Positions 23,439 through 35,251 of a stretch of DNA of 64,000 bases are shown in pieces. The DNA is from Pestalotiopsis fici W106-1. Taxonomy: Eukaryota; Ascomycota; Sordariomycetes; Amphisphaeriales; Sporocadaceae. The DNA is taken from assembly GCF_000516985.1 (NCBI RefSeq), contig NW_006917092.1, forward strand, positions 310,001 to 374,000. The letters are read 5' to 3'. How positions within the stretch are numbered: position 1 is the first letter of the stretch; each line of letters begins with the position of its first letter. Position numbers and translations under genes: made by a program. The notes under the pieces were generated by a model that saw only the letters and a program-made list of their open reading frames with translations, was not told the DNA's origin and ran no database searches.

Positions 23439-25579
23439 ATGGCTGGTCTCGAAACAGATACGATAACGCTCAGCAGCCTTGCAAGAACGCCCGCGTCCAG
23501 TCGCTCTGAACTCTACGAGGGGCTGCCCCTTCCTCGGCCCAAATCATCAATCCGACTTCTGCATCTAGACCGAAATGTCCATGGATCTTCAGCATCTGTT
23601 GAGGGAAAACTACGCGTCGTTAAGCTTGATGACAGCCCACAATTTGTTGCCCTCTCATATGTTTGGAAAGACGGCGAAGAAGACAATTCGGGTGACAGGT
23701 TCATTAGATGCAACAATTTCGAATTGCCAATAACCAAAAGTTGTCACGATGCTTTGACATCGCTACGCGATTCCTGTGCCCCCATGGACATATGGGTCGA
23801 TTCAATCTGCATTGACCAGGATAATGAAGAAGAAAAAAACCTACAAATCGAGATCATGACCGAAATCTATACATGGGCCAAGACGGTGTATGTCTGGCTG
23901 GGACCCGGAAGCATTCATACCGACAAAGCAATCAAAGGTCTCAAAAGGGCCTCGAATTTCCGCGTACATTATCCAGGAGTTCCCTGGACAAATGGAAAAG
24001 TCCAAAGGACGTGGCGTGATGTTTACTTGCTGGTGACCTCGACTATGCTTTGCTATAGTCTGCTGTTCCTTTCGGGTACGTTCCGTCACGCCCAAGACTT
24101 GCGTTTCATGCTGATTATCAGACAGGACTTACCTTCGGCACTTTTGGAATTCGACAATCATTCAAGGCTGAGGATTTAGATGAACTCCTGAGTAGGGGTT
24201 GGATCGGCCGAGCCTGGACCTACCAGGAGATTATATTCGCCTCTAACCCAATCATTGTATGCGGCACTCGATTTATATCGTGGTCATGTTTGCAAAGAGG
24301 ACTTGACTTTCTAAACAATCCAATCTTTCCATTCCATCTCAAAATTAGCGAACTGCTTCGCACGAGATCCTCCGTCAGAAGAGAAAGTGAGCCAGACATA
24401 TCAATTCATAAAGCTTATAAATCCTTACAATCTTTCCACACATGGCGAAACATACACTCGATCTGGGTTCGTGCAGAGCGACCATCAAAGTGGAATGGCC
24501 GCACTCTCAGATTCATTCATCGTGGCGACGTTGAATCACTTCAAGTCGACAGTTGTTCCGTGACAAGTTACCAAGAGTGGTTCACTTTGTACTCAAAACG
24601 AGTGTTCATCCTCGTTGCGCCAGTCATGGTCATGCTCGGTCTGTTTATTTTTCAGTTGTGTTTTGCTGCTTCCATGGTAGCTTTGAATGGTCAGAACGGT
24701 CGCCTGAGCACGGCAATGTTGATCCTGAACGCTATCCTCGTAGGATGCTTGGTCCTATTCTTTGATTTTGTCGTTGGTGTAAACGTGCTTGGTGTCACGC
24801 CATACGTATGGGGCGACAAGGATGGCGAAAGTCGGTTGTTCACTGGGATAGTCCAGGCATTGCGAGAACGACAGGCGACTAGAGTTGCCGACAAAGCCTT
24901 TGCACTGCATGAGGTCTTGAGAAGCATTGGTATTTCGCGGGCTGCTCAATTTGAACTGCAGCAGAACGTAAGTGATGTGTATCATAGATTGTTTATTGAT
25001 CTTTTGCATCGCAAAACATCATTGATCAATCTTTTGATTGATGTCGGTGGGCCGGAAACCTTTCCAGATGTCCCGTCGTGGGTACCGGATTGGAGATCCT
25101 CTCATAAGAACGACTGGGGTCAATCAGAATTCATCTCTCACCATACGGTAATCTATGGTGCAGGCTTTCCAGAGCCACAAATGATGATATCACGAGACAA
25201 ACTCGGTCTATGGGCATGTCGAAAAGGCACAGTGAGAGAACCGCTCCCAGGTATGACAATGGATATCAACCTTCCAGGGAGTGATGGTGGTGTAGAGGAC
25301 TTCAAACGCCTGGTTATTATGTTTGTTCAATGTCTTTCTCTTGCCTTTCACCAAGCATCGGCTTCAATTCCGGACACCGCAGCTGACCGAATGGTTCTGA
25401 TACACGAATCTCTATACAAGGCTTTAGCGGGGACAACTTTAACACGACAAGAGGGCCAAGACTACGAAATGGAGACCTTTCAGCGATGGATCAATTTAAG
25501 CCAAGAACAGTCAAACACGCCAGGTTCTTCATTTTCTGCTCTTAGCCATGACGACGAATTGAGGTCATTCATGACGTGA
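23439..25579 (+). CDS. HET-domain protein with membrane segments, cut by in-frame TGA
   Basis: Two exons, 23439..24075 and 24126..25579, give 696 residues before a TGA at 25577-25579. The 50-nt intron is GTACGT...CAGACAG. The HET domain starts with FVALSYVW at about 68 and continues with DIWVDSICIDQ at about 116, WAKTVYVWLGP, and the later GWIGRAWTYQEI. HET proteins trigger vegetative-incompatibility cell death in moulds. Three hydrophobic stretches are unusual for the family: YLLVTSTMLCYSLLFL, VFILVAPVMVMLGLFIFQLC and LILNAILVGCLVLFFDFVVG. The frame stays open after the TGA for 85 more codons and resumes family-like sequence (GRDIFITTEGIYGTGPP). The stop is therefore likely a nonsense mutation that removes the C-terminus, or a sequencing error. 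No plausible intron removes it. Confidence 0.85.
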
Positions 25580-25837
25580 TGTTATAGATATGTCGAGGGC
25601 AGAGACATATTCATTACAACGGAAGGAATCTACGGCACCGGGCCGCCTGGGATGGCAGCGGGAGATGAAGTCATGTGGCTCAGAGGCGTGGCTGTCCCCA
25701 TGATTCTACGACCCGTTGAAGAAGAAGACAGTGAGTTCAAAGTGATTGGTCCCGCTGTGGTTCCTGGATTTATGGACCTGTTGGCGTTTAATGGAGCAGT
25801 CCACGGTGACGGCTGGGAGCTTGTTTACCTGATCTAG
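25580..25837 (+). pseudogene. Orphaned C-terminus of the HET-domain gene
   Basis: Same reading frame as the HET gene, directly after its TGA and ending at a TAG at 25835-25837. The 85 codons contain GRDIFITTEGIYGTGPPG and a VVPGFMD...GWELVYLI ending. These match the usual HET-protein tail, in which a 'refuse/flag' strand (GR.FF.T..G..GLGP) is followed by a short beta-rich region. CGA to TGA, a single C-to-T change, would explain the break. Confidence 0.75.
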
Positions 25838-26154
25838 GGTTCTCTTTGGCCTTTTCCTGTACATAGTTGAGATTCATGGTCAAAAGAGTACTCAGTGTTT
25901 CTTGAACAGACTTATACATTGTCCGTATCATGCGTCTCGAGACATTTCCACGCGACGAATTGACACCATCTTGAAGGGATATAGGCCATGGTGGAAATCA
26001 TACAAAATGCTTCGAATTTTACTTTCATTTTTGGGTGCATCTATAATTCCCTGCTATCCGATTCATTGTACAGATATATCGACAAACACGCGCTCCAGAT
26101 GCAATTTTGTCCTTGCTCAAATTTTGTACTATTTTATCCATGTCCACAAATAAT
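25838..26154. other. Intergenic region between convergent genes
   Basis: AT-rich 3' flanks of the HET gene and of the 3-isopropylmalate dehydrogenase gene. No gene seen. Confidence 0.5.
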
Positions 26155-27472
26155 CTAAGCCTTGAGAACCTTGACGAGCTCGGCAACAATGGCGTCACCG
26201 ACCTCCTTGGTACCCGCGGAACCGCCAAGGTCCTTTGTTCGGACACCATTGTCAATGACACGGCGGACGGCCTCCTCAATGGCGGTGGCCTCCTTGGGCA
26301 GGCGGAGAGAGTATCTGCACATCATGGCGACGGACAGGATGGTACCAATGGGGTTGACAACGCCCTTGCCGGAAATGTCGGGGGCGGAGCCGTGGATGGG
26401 CTCGTAGATGCCGTTGCACCGGCTCTTGCCGTCGGGGATACCGCTCAGGGAGGCGCTGGGCAGCAGACCAATGGAGCCGGGGATGACCGAGGCCTCGTCG
26501 CTAATGATGTCACCAAACAGGTTGCTGGTGACGACGACGCCGTTGAGCACGCGCGGGCTCTTGACCATGAGCATGGCGGCGCTGTCAATGAGCTGGTGCT
26601 CGAGCTGCAGCTGGGGGTACTCGTTGGCCATGACCTCGGACACGACCTTGCGCCACAGCCGCGACGTGGCCAGCACGTTGGCCTTGTCCAGACTCCAGAC
26701 CTTGGCCGGGGGGTCGCGGGCCAGGGCCAGGTTGGCGGCCAGACGTGTGATGCGCTCCACCTCGGCCCGGCTGTAGGGCTCAGTGTCCCAGGCGTTGCCG
26801 TCGCCATTGTCCTCCTTGCGCTCGCCAAAGTAGATACCACCCGTCAGCTCACGCACGACGGTAAAGTCGGTGCCGCGGCAGATGTCGGCCTTGAGCGGCG
26901 AGTAGTCGACGAGGGCGTCGGAAGCGAAGCTGCAGGGGCGCAGGTTACCATAGGTGCCCATCTCCTTGCGGAGCTTGAGCAGACCTTGCTCCGGTCGTAC
27001 GGCGCCAGTGCCCCATTCAGGGCCTCCGATGGCGCCGAGCAGGACGGCATCGGCGTTCTTGGCTGCGGTGAGAGCCTCGTCGGTCAAGGGAACGCCCGAG
27101 GCATTAATGGAGCACTTTTTTGGAGAAAATATATCAGCAATCGTAGGCAGTGGATAAGAAGCATCTGAAAAGAGAGCAAATAGCTTACACCGCCGAGAAG
27201 GTGGTCCTGGAGGTTGAACTTGACCGAGTCGGAGCTGTGGCTCTCAATTGTCTTGAGCACCTATTCTGTGTGATTAGCCAAGGGCATGTCCACATGCCTC
27301 CCAATTAGAGGACTCGGGTATATCTATTTTACCTTGATGGCCTCGGCAACAACCTATTATTCATCTGATGTTAGTAAACATTTTGACAGTCAAGTTCCGA
27401 GGGTTCCATTGGGGAGCTCACCTCGGGACCACAGTGGTCACCGGCAAAGACGACAATGTTGTGAGAAGACAT
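26155..27472 (-). CDS. LEU2: 3-isopropylmalate dehydrogenase (leucine biosynthesis)
   Basis: Four exons on the minus strand, 27472..27422, 27353..27333 (21 nt), 27260..27189 and 27114..26155, give 367 residues, the normal length. The enzyme oxidises and decarboxylates 3-isopropylmalate with NAD+ to 2-oxoisocaproate, the third step of leucine synthesis. Seen motifs include [13 protein letters not shown] at the start, [20 protein letters not shown], the substrate-binding [16 protein letters not shown], the metal-binding [12 protein letters not shown], and [19 protein letters not shown] near the cofactor site. Codon use in exon 4 is strongly G/C-ending, which also opens a long meaningless frame on the opposite strand. 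No mitochondrial presequence is visible. Confidence 0.96.
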
Positions 27473-28223
27473 GTTGAACGACTTGAGTATTTCCGGCGCC
27501 TACAAGGAAAACGAAAACTGGGCAGATTTCAAGAGGAAAGGAGCTTGTTTGTGAGCAATTCCACGTTCTGGAATTTTGATGCTTCTCGTGCCCCGCGTTC
27601 GGTTGGTATCCAAACGAGCTGGCCAACTATTTCCACCCCACCAACCGAGATCGGAGTTCTTTAGCCTGCTCGACCCGCCCAAAGAACGAGGTATTGTCTA
27701 TCGATAAGCCACCGCTACCTATTATATCATCATCGAGTCCGGTTTGGCAGGATTGCATCAATTATAGATCTGTGTGTCATTTGATTGGCTATGCACAGCT
27801 CTTTATAAGAATAGCCACTTTCAACAGCTTCGTTATAGCTGCCTGGCAACATGTATCCAGAAGATTATGTCACCTTGATTTTAGTTGTAAGCACGTGTAA
27901 GCTCGTACGTACATCTCCAGACTCTGTTTAAGGTTTTAGACAAACATCATTAGAATGAATTCTAACCGAGGTGCTTCGTGATCCGCACATATTTCCGTTA
28001 CCCTCTTTCCCAAATCGTTCCTCATTACTATCCGTCATTACCTCTTGACCGGTAAGGGTATCATGTGTGCATCCAATATCCCAGCGACACACTTGGTACC
28101 CGTTTGAACGGCTCATGTGTCTATAGTGCCAAATACGCCGCTTTCCATGCAATCATATTCCCATTTCCCCCCTTACCCCAAGGGTTTACAAGTCTGTTTC
28201 ATCATGTATTCGTGCAATCATCA
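27473..28223. other. Intergenic region
   Basis: Promoter of the 3-isopropylmalate dehydrogenase gene and 3' flank of the PHD-finger gene (both minus). No gene and no clear Leu3-type CCGGNNCCGG element seen. Confidence 0.5.
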
Positions 28224-30697
28224 TTACCTGAAGGACTTGAAAGATTTGTGAGCCAGCGGAGAGGATGCCGACTTGCGAGATGGTTTCTCTCCATTGCTTC
28301 GCCCTGCCTGATGCTTTGGAATACCATAAGCAGTTGGCGTCTCGCCACAGAATGCGCAAATGTAGACGCTCGGTACATTATCACTGCCGGTGTTTGTGCA
28401 TTTTCCATGGAGCCAGTATTCACATGCCTCGCTGTTACACTTTCAGTAAGAGAATGACTTTATTGGCTGACATGAAAAAAAGCAGTAACTTACCACTGTA
28501 TCATGAAGCCATCACTGTTATGTGGGCTTTCGATGCGTCTACAAACACACCTCACGGCGTTTGCATGACTGGATGGCGTGAGAATACTGGCTTCAGTGAA
28601 AGATGTGGGAGACACAGTCGAGGCCGAGCTCCGTGGTCCAGGTGCATAGAGTTGATTCGTGTTCAGCGAGATCCGCTTTTGACGATCCTGAACGACTTTG
28701 CGCAGTTCGCTGGCGGCATCGCCACGGCTTCCCTGTGGCTCATACACTTCGGTTTCAGCATCGCTATCAATATCCGCGACACTAATGTTTGGTTCGTTCA
28801 AATATATGCCCAAACTGCTATTGGGGCCTTGCTCGCTGACGCTCCTCCGCGAGCTTTGAAAGGGATGCGTTGACGTTGGTTTGTTTGGATCGGGAAGAGC
28901 AAAAGATTGATTCCTGCTTGGAATAATGATTGGATCGTCATCTTCCGATGATTCATCTTCTCCGGATGTATCCCAGCCGCTGCTCAGGGGCCTAACCTCT
29001 TTGGTAGTCCTAATGGCCTTTGGAGTTGCATCTTCGTCGTCACTGACAGGTACCATTGTAGTCTCAGCCCGAGCCCGGCCATGTGAGTCGATGGTGAATT
29101 TGATGGAAGCCCTTGTCATCTTGGGTGTGACAGATTCGGGTATCGAGCTCAGGCTAGATAGCCGATGATGCGATTTCAAAGGTGATATCCTTCCGCTTCC
29201 GCGAGAACCTTGGGAACTTGGTCGGCTACCGATTGATTGTTTTGGTACTGGTCTGGCCGCTGGAGCCAGCGCCGGAAGAGCGGCTCTTCGGCCCTTGTTC
29301 TCACTGGCACTTCGTGAGAGGGCAGGCCGGACGCTAGGCTTGATCGGCGAGCTCGCAGCTGCTCGCTCTGCTCTCTTTGAGGGCTTGATTTCTTTGATGC
29401 TGTTGGCTCGTCGCACAGAAGTCTGCTGGGGCGGTTTGGGGGCGATTGGTACTGGCGTTGTTTGAGGCATTGGCTGTATCGGTACCGGATTTTGAGTCGT
29501 GGGGTTGGCGTTCGTTGGCGCCATATTCGAGGACTGCGGTCTACTAAACAATAGTCCGGGGTCGACACCCTCACCCGAATTCACTAATCCAAACGAGCCG
29601 TCCCATGACCCAATAAATGAGTTCCCTAGCATGGCCGTATCTTGCGAGCCAGCTTCCAGAAGCGGGGGCGCAGATGGGGGTTTGGGGGCCAGGAGTCGCT
29701 CTCTTCTTGCTGGGACGTTGCTCTCATGGGCTTGCAGTGGCTGCTGTGGTATGATGCCCGTATCCTGGAACATCTCATTGGCCCTGCCCCAATCGTATGA
29801 ACTCATCGGCCTGTGACCTTGTGCCGGAAACATGGCAGAGTTGCCAACGCCGAAACTATAATCCATTCCATTCATGCTGGCATCGTTATCCCAAAACGGC
29901 CGAGTGTCAGTATAAACTGGGGCCGTGGCCGGCGCTGACAATGGATACATGAACATATCCGTGGGCGTCGTGACAAAGTTGGGCAGAGCACTTTGCTGAG
30001 GCGTGCCCAGCACGAACCCGGGTGGGTAGCTGTCCTCATTCTGTAAGGTGTTCATCTGTAATTTTGGGGCGAGTTTTCGCGCCCCCTTGTGCGCCGTCGG
30101 TGGCGGAGTTAACGTTTGCTGAGCCTGGATCTCCTCCAACGTCTGCCTGGGCTTCTTGGTTGGAGGATCTTGAAAACCGAGCGGAGAGATTCCGTCCTGA
30201 TCGCTAGATACAGTCTCTAAGAGGCTATGGGAAGACTGAAGTCGCCTGGAGGGATCGACGGGAGGGAGCGGCAAGTTCGGATTCGGGGAAAGATGGTTGA
30301 CATGTGTCGCAATCTGGGAAGCAATATCACCAGAGAAGAAGGACCGCTTCTGAACCAATGGTGTTTGATATGGATTCGAGACCGAGATATCCGCCAAGGG
30401 AGTGTCTGCTCCCTGAAGATTACTATTAGGCGTGTTATCGAAAACGGAGTATTCCTCGGCAAACCGAGGTGTACCAGTTGCGAATCCTTCGAAGGAGCTA
30501 ACGTTGTTCCGAGGAGTTTCGAAGACGGGACTCGGAAAGACGACTGAAGTTGGTGTCTGTTTCGGTGTCGGTGGTTGAGCGCTTGGAACACCAAAGCTAT
30601 ATAAGCCGTCATTAGCAATTGCAAAAACTTGAACCGATCAGCATACTATTCGGAACGGAGGCCCTTGCCTGGTAGTATTGGTTTGATCCCCACTCAT
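28224..30697 (-). CDS. PHD-finger protein, disordered nuclear regulator
   Basis: Three exons on the minus strand, 30697..30669, 30596..28494 and 28431..28224, give 779 residues. The C-terminal PHD finger (CVCRRIESPHNSDGFMIQC, EACEYWLHGKC, YICAFC) is split by the last intron. The acceptor at GTAACAG, not the nearer GAAAG, restores the Cys4-His-Cys3 pattern. PHD fingers of this type read histone H3 tails. The rest is low-complexity, rich in Ser, Pro and basic patches, with a QTPTSVVFPSPVFETP segment near the N-terminus. Exon 1 is the weakest part. The best frame-keeping join uses a GC donor (AG|GCAAGG); a GTTCCG donor 9 bases downstream is also frame-compatible. I do not recognise a named orthologue. 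Confidence 0.82.
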
Positions 30698-33600
30698 AGC
30701 AAAATTTCCAGTTCACTTCTGCACATCAAACAAGAGCATAGCATGTGCTTGTCTCAAATTGCCACAAATCTTTTGACTCTCGGGAAGGTCGCAAACGCAA
30801 CGGCAGGATCCTGTTGCCAAAGAAACCAAATATATCATATGCGTGGTCGAGACAAATAGATAGATGTACAGTGTCCTTCACCGGGGCAGTCAAAGGCGGC
30901 GGTGGGGTGCATGTGGCCTAGACGGTGCAATACTTCGATCTTGGGGGGGCTTGGGCTGAGACCAAGTGCTGTACAATGTTTAAACAGGGCCCTGAAATAT
31001 AGGATCGGCTTGCGCATGTACAGAGAAACAAGATCGTCAAATATCAGAACAAGGGATAACAGGAAGCTTGGTCGAGTGAGCAGGTGACTGTGTAATATGA
31101 ATGCTCAGTGTTAGCCTGTATCTTTTCCAGCAGATCGTTCATCAGCGGATGGCGGGGAGGCATGGGAGGTTTCGGTTCCTGAGTTGGGGGGTTCGGTTTC
31201 GCGTGCAAACAAACGCACCATTCAGGAACCAGCAATCGGCCTGCTTCAGCTTGTGCTGCTCCCAGCAGCTCCGAATGCCCTTTTTTCGCAACAAGCAAAA
31301 CCCCTGAGAGAGGCGTACAGGGAATGAATTGTTGGACAGACGAACAAGAGCAGCAACGCCCGCCGAGCCAATCGACTTGAAGAGGTTGAATGAGAGACAG
31401 AAGAGACGACGTTTAGGTAGACGTGGGACGGCTGCGAATGCTACCCGCAAGGGCGACGCGGTAAAGTTTGGGAAGGTCTGTGCTGAGATCCAGTGCTTTG
31501 GAGATGCTAAATGGCCTGGCCCGGTAGTAGCCTGGAGCCTAATCACAGCCAGCGAAGTACCTGGCAGACTGGATAAGCTCGGCCCTGAACCTGCCGTGCC
31601 AAGGATGTTCTTTCCGGCAGCGATGGGACAGTGGCAGTTCGAGGGGAACGCGGGAAGCTTACAGACCTGAACGGCGGCGTTGCTCGGTCAATTCGCCTTA
31701 GGTAGTTCCACAGTTGTATCGTGATTAATCTGTGAAAAAGTTCACGGTCGTCAGAGCGGGGCCTGAACTAGTATGGAATATATGGAGGTTTGTATGTAGG
31801 ATGAAGAAGGAGAAGACAACCTGGTGGAAGAGAGTGCCCAGCGCCAGAAGAATTCCAAGGCGGAAATCGACGTCAGACCAGATCAAGACCGAATTGAATG
31901 AATGGCTGTGGTTGAACAACGCGGCGCCTAAGAAGCTATGCGCAGTTACCTCGACTTTTTGGCGGCCGGGCTGTGTGTGATGTCGTGTGGCACAGATAGG
32001 CAGAGCTGCAAGCCGGGGTGCACACTCCTGCAGTAACGGCTTCGACTTCCCAATTCTAGACAGGCGAGGTCCATTGTGCACGTGAGATGCCTGTACACTC
32101 GCATGGCACTTAACAGAGGGATCAAGCGGCGAGCACTGAGAGACAATTCGCAGACCCTAAGGGATTGCTGCATTACATTAAAGCTTACCCACATACATTC
32201 ATAATGGTATTGGTCTTCGAGAAAGGCCTTTTCAATAGTAGGATGCTTTCTTCTGGAATAAGCCATGCAGATGCCCATGGAACGAAAGGCTTGATAAATC
32301 TCGGACCGAAGTCTTGATCAACGGCTGCACATAACAGAGTGAATGTCGGAACTGTCACGAACAGGGCCCCCCAGGACTAGTGTGGAAATCTCCGTCGGAA
32401 GCACAATGCAGCGAAGCTACTGTGCTGACAGGAATTCGCAAAATGGAGCTCGTGCTCGATCGAGCCTCAGGTTGCCAATTCATCATACTATGGGGCAACT
32501 GGAGCTAGTATTGGGGAGTGCGCCCGCATTGATATAAAATAAAAAGGCTGGGGCAGGAAGCAATTACTAGTCTTGTAGTGATATAATTATTGCGCCGAAA
32601 GACTTAAACAGCTAGAAACTCGCTGATCTTGAGAGCCACAAAAAGCTACTTTAATTACCTGAGCTGGAAAAGAAAAAAGAAGTCCATTCTATTTCAGCGA
32701 CGAGCAAGATGAGTCAACGAGATCGAGTCTCCACCATTCCAGGCACAATGCAAGTGAAAACGAACAGGCTGAACCTTGTTTTCGTTCCTGGCATTCTGCA
32801 AGTTGGAAGACAATTGATTTCAGAATGCCGCACTCCACGTAGTAAATTGTCACTACTGCCTGTGAGAATGGTCAATTGAGGAGCCTCAAATACACGCCGA
32901 CTTTCAATGCATAGGCGATGACAGGTGCCGTGCTATTCCCATCAATGTCGGTTGCACTCAGATTGAGTCTACTTGGCGCTCGCAACAACCAACGGCCTAA
33001 CCAAAGCGAAAAAGTCCACAGATGCCAATCTGTTTTTAAGGTTTGTGGTGCTCCCGCAGAGGTTGGATTTCTTATTTCGTGTCCCTACATACAGTAGTAC
33101 TGCATTATGGAACACCACCACCACATGGGATTGTACAGAGTACGAGATGTTGAAGTTGTCGACACATGTTTGCCATGCAGGCAGATAGAACTGGACGCCT
33201 CTGTTGCTGGGTGGAGAGTGCTGTGATTCTCCGAATGGAGAGCTCCACGCTCCAAGAAAATCGCATCCATAAATCCATCGTATAGATCGACGCTTGTGGA
33301 TGCTCCTCCGCTTTTCTCCAGTTTTTTCTTTCCTCTCCAGGAATTCACTACATAGCCGAGAGTCGAGGCCGCTCGGTGCTCTAATCACACTTTCTTGATG
33401 CCCATCGATGAGAGGCGTACAGTACAAACTACCAAAGCGGTCGTATCGTAAGTTGTGCTGGACCACTAATTCTTGAACCTGATACTCTGTGTACTTGTAA
33501 CACGGAATGTGGCGTATGGCGACAACGTCTGCTGCAAGGTTCACTGACAAAGTCAATTGCTATAGGGGCCCCTGTGAGCATTATGGAAACATTTTGATTC

Positions 33601-35251
33601 CCATTTCACCACGAGTGATGTATGGAGATGATGGGAGCAATGATAGCAACAGGCGCCAATTTGTGACGGACTTGATCCGAGTGGATTGCCAATACAACCT
33701 TACTTGTAGGCCTCATGCCCCTCGCAGTCAAAGTGCCAGAGCGACGGCTATGAAATGAGCAATCTTTCTGATTGCAGAAAACCCGGCATGTCTTGCATGC
33801 AGCAATGATATCACCCTCAGTCTTGATCTAGTCTGACCCAGGGTATTACATTACTACGTATATTAATGACATCTGTGTATTGGATCCTCCTGGCCTTCGG
33901 TTCTTCAGACCGGTGTATGACCTCGAATGAGGCGCGCATAGCTGCACAAAGCAGAAACCAGAGAACATCATCCTGTGCACATAATGCCCAATTTACTAGT
34001 AAGCGACCATGCAAAGAACCAAGCACGACAGAATGACAGGCAACGCAGGGCTTGATGGACTTGTTGGAGGGGTGGCTGGAAATACCCACCACCACTGCAT
34101 TTGATTGGTATATGCCGAAAGTTCTCCATGGGAAAGAACCTGGGAATTGGATGAGTTGCTGAGGGGCCACTTGCCCAAAACGGAGCCATTAAACCTCCGC
34201 ATTTTGCGGCTCTAATTCGTCGGCGGTTGGGTTACTACTGCCAAAACTTTAGCTGCCAATCCTGCGCTGCAACCCGCAACGGCATGGGTCAAGTTGTTAA
34301 GCATTAGCAATCGCCAACTAATGTAATGAACCCAACCCGAGTGCACTATCCTTACGTTGAAAGCTCAAATGCCGAGAATTGCAAACTCAAAAGAGTCGAG
34401 ATGTTATCAAGTACCCAGTTGGCCTAGGACTTGATTACTTCATTATTCCGCGTAGTGATTGATGGGCATCTAGTTCCCATCTTTCCTCATCAGACCTGGC
34501 GCGCTGGCTAGCGATCAACTTGCTTACTGCGCCACGCTCCGGCTGGCTGAATGGGCATTTCGAACGCACATTGGCCAGCACCACTCAGCTCGTACTATCA
34601 GGGCCAACCGGCAAACATCACCAAAAGGATATCACTCGGCACAATTCTTGGATCGGCCGCCATCTACGTACGGGTGGCGCTATTGTCAGCTCTGGCGTTG
34701 CCTGCCTTTTGAACTCACCCCTGGTGCCTTGCATCGCGATAATCTCGGTACGGGGCAATGGATGGGTGGGGGGCTGACGAACCTGGGCATGCTTTGCGCT
34801 TCCGTCGGGAAGCAAAATGGCTTATGGAAAAGGGCGGCATCGAGCACGTCAAACGCATAAACGTGGAGATTGTGAATGCTACTCATCCCGGGAATTTACT
34901 AAATTAATTGACGTTTTCCTCTCCAGGGCCACCGGTCTGTCTAGGTAGGCTTTCATCGCTAAAGATCAATATCCCCTGATCGTTTATCGTTGTCTTATTG
35001 GCAGCTATAAGAGCCTATCTCTAAGTTATTATTTCCGCCTCCAATATTGAAAATATCAATCTTGTAAGTCAACCTGAGAGCTGATCGGAACAATGTGAGT
35101 TACTAGACAAAACGCCAGGAAACAGCGCTTGCGAGAAGATCTACCGATAAGACTGATTGATATATCGTGCCGAGTCGTTTTGACCCATGCGATTTTGGGC
35201 ATCCAGATCTCCAGAGGCCTCTTCCATCTCCTTTATCAAACGTGACTGAAA
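30698..35251. other. Gene-poor 4.5 kb stretch
   Basis: No protein family, splice-linked gene, tRNA or repeat array was recognised on either strand. The longest frame (minus, 33556..32969, 195 codons) has no recognisable motif. Part of the left end must be the promoter/leader of the PHD-finger gene; the rest could hold non-coding transcripts or degraded sequence. Confidence 0.5.

Noticed and set aside
25562..25587. A tiny intron removing the TGA in the HET gene
   Set aside because: The only frame-compatible GT-AG pair close to the stop encloses about 24 bases, far below a workable fungal intron; an 80-base alternative needs a poor GTCAAA donor and deletes conserved-looking sequence.
26107..27168. 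353-codon plus-strand frame rich in Gly, Val, Asp
   Set aside because: It lies exactly antisense to exon 4 of the 3-isopropylmalate dehydrogenase gene. The strong G/C third-position bias of that exon removes stops on the other strand.
32969..33556. 195-codon minus-strand frame in the gene-poor stretch
   Set aside because: Open, but no motif, no domain-like pattern and no neighbouring splice-linked exon; kept only as a remark.
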